From assembly GCA_946480295.1 (NCBI GenBank), contig CAMLIT010000175.1:1-6428 (forward strand): a stretch of DNA of 6,428 nt, given 5' to 3'. Source of the stretch: an uncultured Gemmatimonadota bacterium. Lineage in GTDB: Bacteria > Gemmatimonadota > Gemmatimonadetes > Gemmatimonadales > Gemmatimonadaceae. Below are positions 1 to 5,742 of the stretch, piece after piece (positions within the stretch are counted from its first letter, which is position 1; each line of letters opens with the position of its first letter). The translations under genes and the position numbers were made by a program. Below the pieces are notes generated by a model. It did not search any database and was not told the DNA's origin. It worked only from the letters and a program-made list of their open reading frames with translations.

Positions 1-71
1 TAGGCGATCGTCGCGTAGTTGAGCCAGAGGCCACGGCGGACGAGGCGCGCGCGGGAGGAGAGGGGGGCCAC
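1..71 (-). CDS. Possible 5' end of a membrane transporter gene (partial)
   Basis: Reading leftward on the minus strand from a GTG at 71-69, an open frame gives V/M-APLSSRARLVRRGLWLNYATIA and runs off the window edge. A short basic stretch (RARLVRR) followed by an aromatic, hydrophobic segment (GLWLNYATIA) resembles the N-terminus of cation-efflux (CDF-like) transporters just before their first membrane helix, but only about 23 residues are visible, so the family call is a guess. The frame stays open upstream of the GTG through the heptamer array, so the true start is uncertain. No Shine-Dalgarno is visible in front of the GTG because the repeat array occupies that position. Confidence 0.35.
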   Translation of the reverse strand, partial: MAPLSSRARLVRRGLWLNYATIA

Positions 72-217
72 CGAGGGTCGAGGGTCGAGGGTCGAGCGGA
101 GCAGGAAATAGTGAGTTGGGAATGAGGAACGAGAAAGGGCATCACTGATGATCACTCGTTCCTCGTTCCTGCATCACTTCCCGCTCTCTCGACCCTCGAC
201 CCTCGACCCTCGACCCT
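72..217. repeat. Composite inverted-repeat element with heptamer arrays
   Basis: Positions 72-96 carry 3.6 copies of the heptamer CGAGGGT. Positions 188-217 carry 4.3 copies of its reverse complement CTCGACC. The 25 bases at 72-96 are a perfect inverted match to 188-212. Nested between them are a 10-bp inverted pair, GAGGAACGAG at 124-133 against 155-164, and a 7-bp pair, GCAGGAA at 101-107 against TTCCTGC at 166-172. GCATCAC also occurs directly repeated at 139-145 and 171-177. The element separates the possible minus-strand gene on the left from the small plus-strand gene at 281. No protein-coding signal fits inside it; open frames crossing it encode only low-complexity VEGRGSR-type repeats. 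It could be a non-autonomous mobile element (MITE/REP-like) or a locally expanded satellite; the sequence alone does not decide. Confidence 0.85.
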
Positions 218-280
218 GCTCTCGTTGCCCCCGGCACGCCCCATGCCCCACCGAACTGATGTCCAGAACGAGGAGGAACC

Positions 281-496
281 ATGGCGGACGAGACGCGGCG
301 GGAGCCGCTGGACCCGATCATTCCACCGGAGGACGTCGAGCCGGCGCGCGAGCGCGCGCGGGAGCCGGAACCGGACGTGCCGGAGCGCGGCCGGGAGGCC
401 AACCCGCCGAACACCACGGAAGGTGGGGTGACGGCACCCAAGTTCGGCTCGGCGGGGAGCGGCGGGGCGGAGTACGAGCCGGCGCCCGGGACGTGA
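281..496 (+). CDS. Small acidic, proline-rich hypothetical protein
   Basis: This is a 71-residue protein of no family I recognise. The start is well supported: a perfect AGGAGG at 271-276 lies 4 nt before the ATG. The product has 13 prolines and about 16 Asp/Glu against 8 Lys/Arg, so it is clearly acidic. It has no cysteine, no signal peptide and no membrane segment. Residues 1-45 are charged and Pro-rich (motifs such as PLDPIIPPEDVEP and REPEPDVPER). Residues 46-71 turn Gly/Ala/Ser-rich (TEGGVTAPKFGSAGSGG). This composition suggests an intrinsically disordered cytoplasmic protein. The terminator-like hairpin 25 nt past the stop suggests a monocistronic unit. The strong ribosome-binding site and following hairpin argue for a real gene despite its low complexity; a spurious frame remains possible. 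Confidence 0.6.
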   Translation: MADETRREPLDPIIPPEDVEPARERAREPEPDVPERGREANPPNTTEGGVTAPKFGSAGSGGAEYEPAPGT

Positions 497-520
497 TCGC
501 GACCGCCGCTGCCTAACGAT

Positions 521-546
521 ACGGGCCGCGCTCTCGCGCGGCCCGT
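521..546 (+). terminator. Terminator-like hairpin after the small acidic gene
   Basis: A perfect 10-bp stem (ACGGGCCGCG at 521-530 pairing with CGCGGCCCGT at 537-546) encloses the 6-nt loop CTCTCG. It lies 25 nt after the TGA at 494-496. No T-tract follows, so it is not a canonical intrinsic terminator, but GC-rich hairpins without a U-run are common after genes in high-GC genomes. The remaining 547-700 stretch shows no gene. It contains only a short AT-richer patch around 648-660 (ATTTCTATTACT) that might hold promoter elements for the lipoprotein gene, but I could not pair it with a convincing -35. Confidence 0.5.
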
Positions 547-724
547 CGTGCATCCACCCCCCGGCGACCTGATGCCGCACGGCACATCGCGTCGGGCTCG
601 CCTGTAGGAGAACGGAACCGGGGACGTTCGGGATTCGCTGGCACACGATTTCTATTACTCCCCCCGGCAAGCCCCGCGACGACGTGCGACGCGGACGGGA
701 GGATGGGTGCCGGGGAGGTGGACC

Positions 725-1144
725 GTGAAGGGCAGTGTGCAGGCGAGAGTGATGGCGCTCGTGGTTGGTCTGGCGGCGGTCGGCATGGCCGGCTGCGCCT
801 CGTCCGGTGGCTACGCGCCGGAGGCGCGCTACGCCGAGGCGGCGACGCGTGTCGGACGGAGCGCGACGCGCCGCGTCGTCGTCCAGAACCACAGCTGGGA
901 TCGCATGACGGTCTACCTGCTCAACGAGGCTGGCGCGACCGTCCGGCTCGGCGACGTGGAGGCGATGAACCAGGCGGCGTTCCCCGTGAGCGGGTTGAAC
1001 GACGACGGCGCCGGGATGCACTTCGTCGCGCATCCGCTGGCGGGGACGAACTTCTCCTCTGAGGGCTTCCTCTTCCCGAGCGGCAGCACCGCCACCTGGA
1101 CGATCGAGAACCATTACGCCCTCTCGAGCGTGAGCGTGCACTGA
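725..1144 (+). CDS. Small secreted lipoprotein of unknown function
   Basis: The 139-residue product starts MKGSVQARVMALVVGLAAVGMAGC. That is a basic n-region, a hydrophobic core at about residues 9-20, and a lipobox-like MAGC with the lipidated cysteine at residue 24, so it should be processed by signal peptidase II and membrane-anchored on the periplasmic side. I chose GTG 725 because GGGGAGG at 712-718 sits 6 nt upstream and it gives a normal signal peptide. An in-frame GTG at 707 (GGGAGG at 697-702) would add six residues. Residues 24-48 look like a flexible linker. From about residue 49 (RRVVVQNHSWDRMTVYLL) to the end the pattern alternates hydrophobic and polar residues, suggesting a small beta-sandwich domain. 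There is no recognised catalytic motif. A GC-rich hairpin follows, so it is probably monocistronic. Family unidentified. Confidence 0.8.
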   Translation: MKGSVQARVMALVVGLAAVGMAGCASSGGYAPEARYAEAATRVGRSATRRVVVQNHSWDRMTVYLLNEAGATVRLGDVEAMNQAAFPVSGLNDDGAGMHFVAHPLAGTNFSSEGFLFPSGSTATWTIENHYALSSVSVH

Positions 1145-1159
1145 CGCGCCGGCCGGTCT

Positions 1160-1190
1160 CCCCCCGCGCCCGCGCGCCGGGCGCGGGGGG
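1160..1190 (+). terminator. GC-rich hairpin after the lipoprotein gene
   Basis: A perfect 12-bp stem (CCCCCCGCGCCC at 1160-1171 with GGGCGCGGGGGG at 1179-1190) encloses a 7-nt loop, 15 nt past the TGA at 1142-1144. A run of ten G spans 1185-1194. No U-tract follows, so termination is inferred from position and stem strength. Confidence 0.55.
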
Positions 1191-1213
1191 GGGGCGACCC
1201 GCCGCCGCTCGCG

Positions 1214-1242
1214 TTGCTGACCAGCGGGGTCGATCGTATTCT
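1214..1242 (+). promoter_or_regulatory. Sigma70-like promoter of the SPFH gene
   Basis: TTGCTG at 1214-1219 and TATTCT at 1237-1242 are separated by exactly 17 nt. They resemble the TTGACA/TATAAT consensus with four matches in each box. They stand in an otherwise very GC-rich stretch just after the preceding hairpin and about 40 nt before the start codon at 1281, which is the right place for the SPFH gene's own promoter. No operator-like palindrome is evident around it. Confidence 0.5.
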
Positions 1243-1280
1243 GAGCGCAGCCCCACCCCGCACCCCATCGGGAGGCGTTC

Positions 1281-2297
1281 ATGTCGCTGGGCAGCTTCTT
1301 CCGGAAGCAGTTCGTCGACGTCATCCAGTGGACCGAGGATGCCGATGGCGTCCTCGCGTACCGGTATCCCATGCAGGACATGGAGATCCAGTACGGCGCG
1401 CAGCTCACGGTGCGCGAGTCGCAGATGGCGCTGTTCGTCAACGAGGGCAAGGCGGCGGACGCGTTCGCGCCGGGCCGGTACACCCTCGAGACCCGCACCC
1501 TCCCGCTGCTCACGAACCTCCTGAACTGGGACAAGGCCTTCGAGTCCCCCTTCAAGAGCGACGTCTACTTCTTCTCCACCCGCGTCCAGACGAACCAGCG
1601 CTGGGGGACGCAGCAGCCGATCACGGTGCGCGACCGCGACTTCGGGATGGTCCGGCTGCGCGGCTTCGGCATCTATTCCTACCACCTGGCCAATCCGCTC
1701 GTCTTCCACCAGAAGATCAGCGGCACTCGTCAGGCGTACCTCGTCGCGGATCTCGAGGAGCACCTGCGCAACACGATCGTCGGCCGGGTGTCGGACACGT
1801 TCGCCACGAGCCAGATCCCCTTCCTCGACCTGGCGGCGAACCTGACGGCGCTCGGCCAGCGGCTGCACGAGCAGGTCGCGCCGGTGTTCGCCGACTTCGG
1901 CCTGGCGCTCGACTCGTTCGTCGTGGAGAACCTCTCGCTCCCGGACGAGCTGCAGAAGCGGCTGGACGAGCGCATCGGCATGAACATGGTCGGCAGCCTG
2001 TCCGACTACACGCGCTTCCAGGTGGCGCAGGCGATCCCCACGGCGGCGGCGAATCAGGGCGGCAACGGCGCCGGCCTCGGCGCGGGGCTCGGCGCCGGGA
2101 TGGCGATGGGACGGGCGATGGCCGACGCGCTCACGCCCGCCGCGCCGCCGGCCTACACGCCGGGTGCCCCGCAGCCGGGCTCCGGGGGCGCGAGCGGGGC
2201 GCCGACGTCGGCGGGAGCGAAGTTCTGCATCGCCTGCGGCAAGCCCATCCCGCGCAGCTCGAAGTTCTGCCCGGAGTGCGGCGGGGCGCAGGAGTAG
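1281..2297 (+). CDS. SPFH-domain protein with C-terminal zinc ribbon
   Basis: The 338-residue protein matches the bacterial SPFH group once labelled 'virion core protein' and related to Bacillus YdjI. The N-terminus (MSLGSFFRKQFVDVIQW) and the stretch YGAQLTVRESQMALFVNEGKAADAF at about residues 38-62 are typical, and the SPFH fold runs to roughly residue 250 (FGLALDSFVVENLSLPDELQKRLDER near 206-231). A Gly/Ala/Met-rich linker (about 259-280) and a Pro-rich stretch (287-311) follow. The end is a zinc ribbon with two CxxC pairs, C316/C319 and C330/C333. No membrane helix is visible, so it is probably cytoplasmic or peripheral. GGGAGG at 1270-1275 precedes the ATG by 5 nt. SPFH proteins oligomerise on membranes, and YdjI-type members have been linked to membrane-stress or PspA-like functions. 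No PspA-like gene lies in this window, so the role here is open. It appears monocistronic. Confidence 0.88.
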   Translation: MSLGSFFRKQFVDVIQWTEDADGVLAYRYPMQDMEIQYGAQLTVRESQMALFVNEGKAADAFAPGRYTLETRTLPLLTNLLNWDKAFESPFKSDVYFFSTRVQTNQRWGTQQPITVRDRDFGMVRLRGFGIYSYHLANPLVFHQKISGTRQAYLVADLEEHLRNTIVGRVSDTFATSQIPFLDLAANLTALGQRLHEQVAPVFADFGLALDSFVVENLSLPDELQKRLDERIGMNMVGSLSDYTRFQVAQAIPTAAANQGGNGAGLGAGLGAGMAMGRAMADALTPAAPPAYTPGAPQPGSGGASGAPTSAGAKFCIACGKPIPRSSKFCPECGGAQE

Positions 2298-2333
2298 CGC
2301 CCCGGTCGAATCGTTTGGCGCGCGGCGTGCCGC

Positions 2334-3083
2334 TCAGGTCACCGCGGCCTGCCGCAGCGCCTGGAGCAGCGTGAACACCGCGCTGACCGTCCAGAAGAGC
2401 ACTCCGGCCACCGCCGCGCGGTTCTTCGAGACCTTGCCCGTCGCATACACGCCGATGGCGAGGAGCACGGTCACCCAGAGCGTGAAGAGGTCCAGTCGCC
2501 CGAGCAGCGCCATGAGCACCGGCGATGTCCGGTCCACCGGCAGGAAGCGCGCGGGGCCGAGCTGCAGGGCGTAGTGCGACGTGAGCTGGTCGGGGCTCAT
2601 GAGCAGCCCCTCCACGCCGTAGACGAGCTGCTCGACGACGCGCGGTACCCAGGCGTAGCAGGCCACGACCATCGCCGTGTGCCACGTCTCCCGCGACTCG
2701 ACCAGCTTGCCCACCAGCCACGTCATGCTGCCGAGCAGGAGAAGGCCGATGAGCGCGACGACGATCGTGCCGTAGCGCTGGATCGCCTCACCGAACGACT
2801 TGCCGCGCGCGAGCATCTCGGCCGTGACGTTCGGGTTCGCCCGCATCACCGCCTGCGTCTGCCGGGCGAACTCCGCGTCCATCACCGGCTGCAGCACGCC
2901 GGCGTTCGTGATCGCGAGGACGGCCATCGCGACCGCGACGATGAGCATCGGGATGGCGAAGCTCTGGGTCGCGCGACGGCGGAAGACCTCCGCCGGGGCG
3001 TAGAAGATGTCGATGAAGTCTTCCCAACGCGATGTGCGCTCGGCCGGTGCGGGAACGGGAGCGGCGACCTGGGGTTCGGTCAT
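2334..3083 (-). CDS. YIP1-family integral membrane protein
   Basis: The 249-residue product fits the bacterial YIP1 family (Yip1 domain), polytopic proteins of unknown biochemical role. A short Pro/Ala-rich cytoplasmic tail (residues 1-18) leads to RWEDFIDIFYAPAEVFRRR, an amphipathic entry segment characteristic of this group. About five membrane segments follow, near residues 42-60, 104-124, 136-155, 198-214 and 222-241. A soluble loop lies between the first two (about 65-100). I chose ATG 3083 because a GGAG sits 7 nt upstream and the domain starts soon after. An in-frame GTG at 3155 would add 24 Arg/Pro-rich residues and would overlap the candidate -10 box, so it is unlikely. The gene converges on the SPFH gene with 36 nt between stops. 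It is divergent from the dipeptidase operon. Confidence 0.85.
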   Translation of the reverse strand: MTEPQVAAPVPAPAERTSRWEDFIDIFYAPAEVFRRRATQSFAIPMLIVAVAMAVLAITNAGVLQPVMDAEFARQTQAVMRANPNVTAEMLARGKSFGEAIQRYGTIVVALIGLLLLGSMTWLVGKLVESRETWHTAMVVACYAWVPRVVEQLVYGVEGLLMSPDQLTSHYALQLGPARFLPVDRTSPVLMALLGRLDLFTLWVTVLLAIGVYATGKVSKNRAAVAGVLFWTVSAVFTLLQALRQAAVT

Positions 3084-3108
3084 GGCGGGACTCCGAGGAG
3101 GGAGGCGG

Positions 3109-3146
3109 GCGCGCGGGCGCGGTGACCACGCGGGGCGCCCGCGCGC
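3109..3146. repeat. Perfect 12-bp inverted repeat in the YIP1 leader
   Basis: GCGCGCGGGCGC at 3109-3120 is the exact reverse complement of 3135-3146, with a 14-nt spacer between. It lies between the YIP1 start codon (3083) and the candidate -10 box (3147-3152), directly next to the latter. It could be an operator or a hairpin in the transcript leader. In DNA this GC-rich a chance palindrome of only G and C is not negligible. Confidence 0.5.
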
Positions 3147-3175
3147 AACATTCACCGCGCCCCGCGCACCGTCAA
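3147..3175 (-). promoter_or_regulatory. Candidate sigma70-like promoter of the YIP1 gene
   Basis: On the minus strand TTGACG (3175-3170) matches five of six -35 consensus bases. It is followed after 17 nt by AATGTT (3152-3147), a weak -10 with three matches. Transcription would start near 3140, leaving a leader of about 55 nt that contains the 12-bp inverted repeat. The 177-nt divergent region 3084-3260 must also hold the promoter of the dipeptidase operon. On the plus strand I found only a poor candidate (CTGTCC, 18 nt, TACCCT, ending near 3214), which I do not call. Confidence 0.35.
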
Positions 3176-3260
3176 TGCGGCGAACCCCTGTCCGCCACTC
3201 CGGCGGTGGTGTACCCTCCTACGCGAACCGGTCTCCCCGCCCACTTCCCATCTCCGTGTG

Positions 3261-4307
3261 ATGGCGCGCCCGAAGCTCTCGATCCTCCTCGTCCTCGCGC
3301 TCTCGGTCCGCGCGGCCGCCGCCCAGCAGCCCTTCCCCCGCGTCGCCGACGCACCCGGGCGGAAGCCGGCCCCCGCGCCCGCGCGCTGGCGCGGCCTCCT
3401 CGGCGAGTACGGCCGGGACTCCACCGTCGCGTGCACCCTCGAGAACGGCGGGGCGCTCTGGGCGATCGAGCACTGGCGGGACACGCTCCGCCTGCGCGCC
3501 CTCGGCGCCCACGGCTTCGTCGTCGCGTCCGCCGGCGATCCCGCCACACGAGTGACGTTCCAGCGCGATCGGCACGGCCGCGCCGTCGCGATGCGCATCG
3601 GCGATACGCTGCTCCCTCGGCGCGAGGTCGGACCCCGGCCCGGCAGCAACCAGCTCCGCGTCACCCCGGTGCGCCCGATCGCCGAGCTGCGTCGCGAAGC
3701 GCTCGCCGCCACCCCGCCGAGCGAGCGCGGCGACTTCGTGAAGCCGGACCTGGTGGAGCTCCGCGCGCTCGATCCCACGATCCACCTCGAGATCCGCTAC
3801 GCGACGACCAACAACTTCCTCGGCACGCGCCTGTACGAGCAGGCGCGCGCGTTCCTCCAGCGGCCGGCGGCGGAGGCGCTGGTGCGGGCCAACCGCGCGC
3901 TGAAGTCCCTCGGCTACGGCCTCCTCGTCCACGATGCGTACCGCCCGTGGTACGTGACGAAGATCTTCTGGGACGCCACGCCTGACGACAAGAAGTGGCT
4001 CGTGGCGAATCCGGCGCACGGCTCGGTGCACAACCGCGGCGCCGCCGTGGACCTCACCCTCTATGACGTGCGGACCGGGCGCGCGGTGGAGATGCCGAGC
4101 ACCTACGACGAGAGCACCGATCGCGCGTTCGCCTTCTACCCCTGCGGCACCTCGCTCCAGCGCTGGCACCGCGCCCTCCTGCGCCGCGTCATGGAGGCGC
4201 AGGGCTTCACGGTGAACCCCACCGAGTGGTGGCACTTCGATTATCGCGACGCGCGACGGTACGCCATCGAGAACGTGCCCTTCGCGCGGCTCGGAGCGGC
4301 GCGCTGA
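3261..4307 (+). CDS. Secreted VanX-type D-Ala-D-Ala dipeptidase (peptidase M15D)
   Basis: This zinc metallopeptidase should hydrolyse D-alanyl-D-alanine, or related dipeptides, in the periplasm. The M15D domain covers about residues 157-348. SVHNRGAAVD at 255-264 supplies zinc ligands H257 and D264. EWWH at 322-325 supplies catalytic E322 and zinc ligand H325. HDAYRPW at 224-230 supplies R228, equivalent to the substrate-stabilising Arg of VanX. All key residues are present. Residues 1-21 (MARPKLSILLVLALSVRAAAA) are a signal peptide, probably cut before QQ. Residues about 41-122 form an extra beta-rich domain (LLGEYGRDSTVACTLENGG...) resembling the DUF3471-type domain found on some serine hydrolases; this is why the protein is 348 residues, against about 200 for VanX. 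ATG 3261 is preceded by an adjacent in-frame GTG at 3258, and no good Shine-Dalgarno is visible. It is the first gene of a three-gene operon. Nothing here (no vanH/A/RS) suggests glycopeptide resistance; cell-wall peptide turnover or nutrient use is likelier. Confidence 0.88.
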   Translation: MARPKLSILLVLALSVRAAAAQQPFPRVADAPGRKPAPAPARWRGLLGEYGRDSTVACTLENGGALWAIEHWRDTLRLRALGAHGFVVASAGDPATRVTFQRDRHGRAVAMRIGDTLLPRREVGPRPGSNQLRVTPVRPIAELRREALAATPPSERGDFVKPDLVELRALDPTIHLEIRYATTNNFLGTRLYEQARAFLQRPAAEALVRANRALKSLGYGLLVHDAYRPWYVTKIFWDATPDDKKWLVANPAHGSVHNRGAAVDLTLYDVRTGRAVEMPSTYDESTDRAFAFYPCGTSLQRWHRALLRRVMEAQGFTVNPTEWWHFDYRDARRYAIENVPFARLGAAR

Positions 4308-4308
4308 C

Positions 4309-5742
4309 ATGACCGCCGTGCCGCCGGACGCCGGGAACGCCGGCCTCGCGCGCCGCCTCGGCGTGTTCGACGCGACGATGATCGTGATGGGCGGGATCAT
4401 CGGGGCGGGCATCTTCATCAACCCGTACGTCGTCGCGCGCGCCGTGCACACGCCGACGCTCATCCTCGGCGCGTGGGCCGTCGGCGGGCTGATCGCGCTC
4501 ACCGGCGCATTCGTGTACGCCGAGCTCGCGGTGCTTCGCCCCGACGTCGGCGGCCAGTACGCGTACCTGCGCGACGCGTTCCATCCGATGGTCGCGTTCC
4601 TCTACGGGTGGGGGCTGCTGCTCGTCACGCAGACCGGCGGGATGGCGGCCGTCGCCGTGACCTTCGCCAACTACTTCCGCGAGTTCACCGGCGTCGGCAT
4701 CGCCGCGCCGTGGATCGCCGTCGCGTCGCTCGCCGTGTTGACGGTGGTGAACTGCTTCGGCGTGCGCTCCGGGACGAACGTGCAGAACGCGTTCATGGTG
4801 ATGAAGATCGCGGCCATCGCCATGCTCGTGACCCTCGGCTGGAAGGCGGTCGCTCCCGCGGTGGCCGGACCAGCGCTGGCGGCCGGCACGACGCCTCCCG
4901 CTTCCCGCCTCCCGCTGGCCGCGTTGCTCGCCGCGATGGTGCCCGTCCTCTTCGCCTACGGCGGGTGGCAGACGGCGAGTTTCGTCAGCGGGGAGCTGAA
5001 GCACCCGCGCCGCGACCTGCCGCGCGGGCTGCTCATCGGCGTGGTCGGCGTCGTCGCGCTGTACCTCGCGGTGAACGCCGTGTGCCTTCACGCGCTCGGG
5101 ACCGCCGGCCTCGCGGCGACGACGACCCCCGCCTCGGACGTGATGCGGCGCGCGTTCGGCGTCACGGGCGCGCGGCTCATCGCCGCCGGCATCGCCGTCT
5201 CCACCATCGGCTTTCTCAGCCAGGGGATGCTCACCGCGCCGCGGGTCTACTACGCGATGGCGCGCGACGGCGTCTTCTTCGCGAAGGTCGGATGGCTCGA
5301 TCCGCGCACGCGCGCGCCGGTCGTGGCGATCGCGATCCAGGGCGTGTGGGCGGCGGCGATCGCGCTCGTCGGCGGCTACGAGAAGATCCTCAACTACGTC
5401 GTGGCGATGGACGCGGTCTTCTTCGGCCTCACCGGCGCGGCGCTGCTCGTCTTCCGGCATCGTCTGGCGCGGAGCGTGCAGCCTGCCCCGGGCGCGGCGG
5501 CGGCCACGCCCGGCGCCGCCGCGACGTTCCGCATGCCCGGGCACCCGTGGACGACGCTCGTCTTCGTCGCCGCGTTCTGGGTGCTCGCCGTCAACACCAT
5601 CGTGGCGAATCCGACGAACGCCGGCCTCGGCGCGCTGATCATGCTCGCCGGCGTGCCGGTGTACTTCATCTGGCGCCAGCCTCGCCGCGCGTCCGCGCGC
5701 CGCGCCGGCGCCCTCTCCCCTGACGAGGACCCCGGGTCATGA
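4309..5742 (+). CDS. APC-superfamily amino-acid permease
   Basis: The 477-residue inner-membrane protein has about 12 hydrophobic segments and the hallmarks of the amino acid/polyamine/organocation superfamily. GGIIGAGIF at 28-36 in helix 1 is the unwound substrate-binding segment. GGQYAYLRDAF at 81-91 leads into helix 3. FAYGGWQTASFVSGELKHP (215-233) covers helix 6 and the conserved E229/P233 region. LTAPRVYYAMARDG (308-321) is the conserved loop after helix 8. It resembles LAT-like or basic-residue exchangers most, but the substrate cannot be read from sequence. Its ATG follows the dipeptidase stop by 1 nt with only a weak GGAG at 4293-4296, implying translational coupling, and its TGA overlaps the next ATG. 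Residues 391-406 form an Ala/Gly/Pro-rich loop and 457-477 a charged cytoplasmic tail. Coupling suggests it imports amino acids released by the dipeptidase (inference). Confidence 0.9.
   Translation: MTAVPPDAGNAGLARRLGVFDATMIVMGGIIGAGIFINPYVVARAVHTPTLILGAWAVGGLIALTGAFVYAELAVLRPDVGGQYAYLRDAFHPMVAFLYGWGLLLVTQTGGMAAVAVTFANYFREFTGVGIAAPWIAVASLAVLTVVNCFGVRSGTNVQNAFMVMKIAAIAMLVTLGWKAVAPAVAGPALAAGTTPPASRLPLAALLAAMVPVLFAYGGWQTASFVSGELKHPRRDLPRGLLIGVVGVVALYLAVNAVCLHALGTAGLAATTTPASDVMRRAFGVTGARLIAAGIAVSTIGFLSQGMLTAPRVYYAMARDGVFFAKVGWLDPRTRAPVVAIAIQGVWAAAIALVGGYEKILNYVVAMDAVFFGLTGAALLVFRHRLARSVQPAPGAAAATPGAAATFRMPGHPWTTLVFVAAFWVLAVNTIVANPTNAGLGALIMLAGVPVYFIWRQPRRASARRAGALSPDEDPGS

Noticed and set aside
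72..217. CRISPR-like array
   Set aside because: The repeats are contiguous 7-bp units without spacers, and no cas genes are present. It is a satellite-type repeat.
648..660. AT-rich patch upstream of the lipoprotein gene as a -10 box
   Set aside because: No acceptable -35 hexamer lies 16-18 nt upstream of any -10-like hexamer in the patch, so I do not call a promoter.
152..1555. Long minus-strand open frame (467 codons) crossing the repeat, the small acidic gene and the lipoprotein gene
   Set aside because: Its product is Arg/Gly/Pro/Ala-rich with no domain, and it overlaps three better-supported plus-strand genes and two hairpins. Such frames are expected opposite genes in DNA of this GC content.
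2317..2331. Small hairpin (GGCGCG / CGTGCC, 3-nt loop) between the convergent SPFH and YIP1 genes
   Set aside because: Only six pairs including one G-T, with no T-tract on either strand. It is too weak to call a bidirectional terminator.
1214..2374. Plus-strand open frame in another phase across the SPFH gene
   Set aside because: The SPFH frame has a ribosome-binding site and recognisable domains; the alternative product is an Arg/Ala/Pro/Gly-rich shadow.
3261..4307. Glycopeptide-resistance gene vanX
   Set aside because: The catalytic motifs match, but there is no vanH, ligase or vanRS nearby, and the protein is secreted and carries an extra domain. A housekeeping or nutrient role in the wider M15D family is more likely.
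3219..5544. Two long minus-strand open frames (427 and 445 codons) opposite the dipeptidase and permease genes
   Set aside because: They are antisense to genes with unmistakable family motifs, and their products are Arg/His/Ala-rich low-complexity chains (many RRR, DRR and EHGD runs). They are high-GC shadows.
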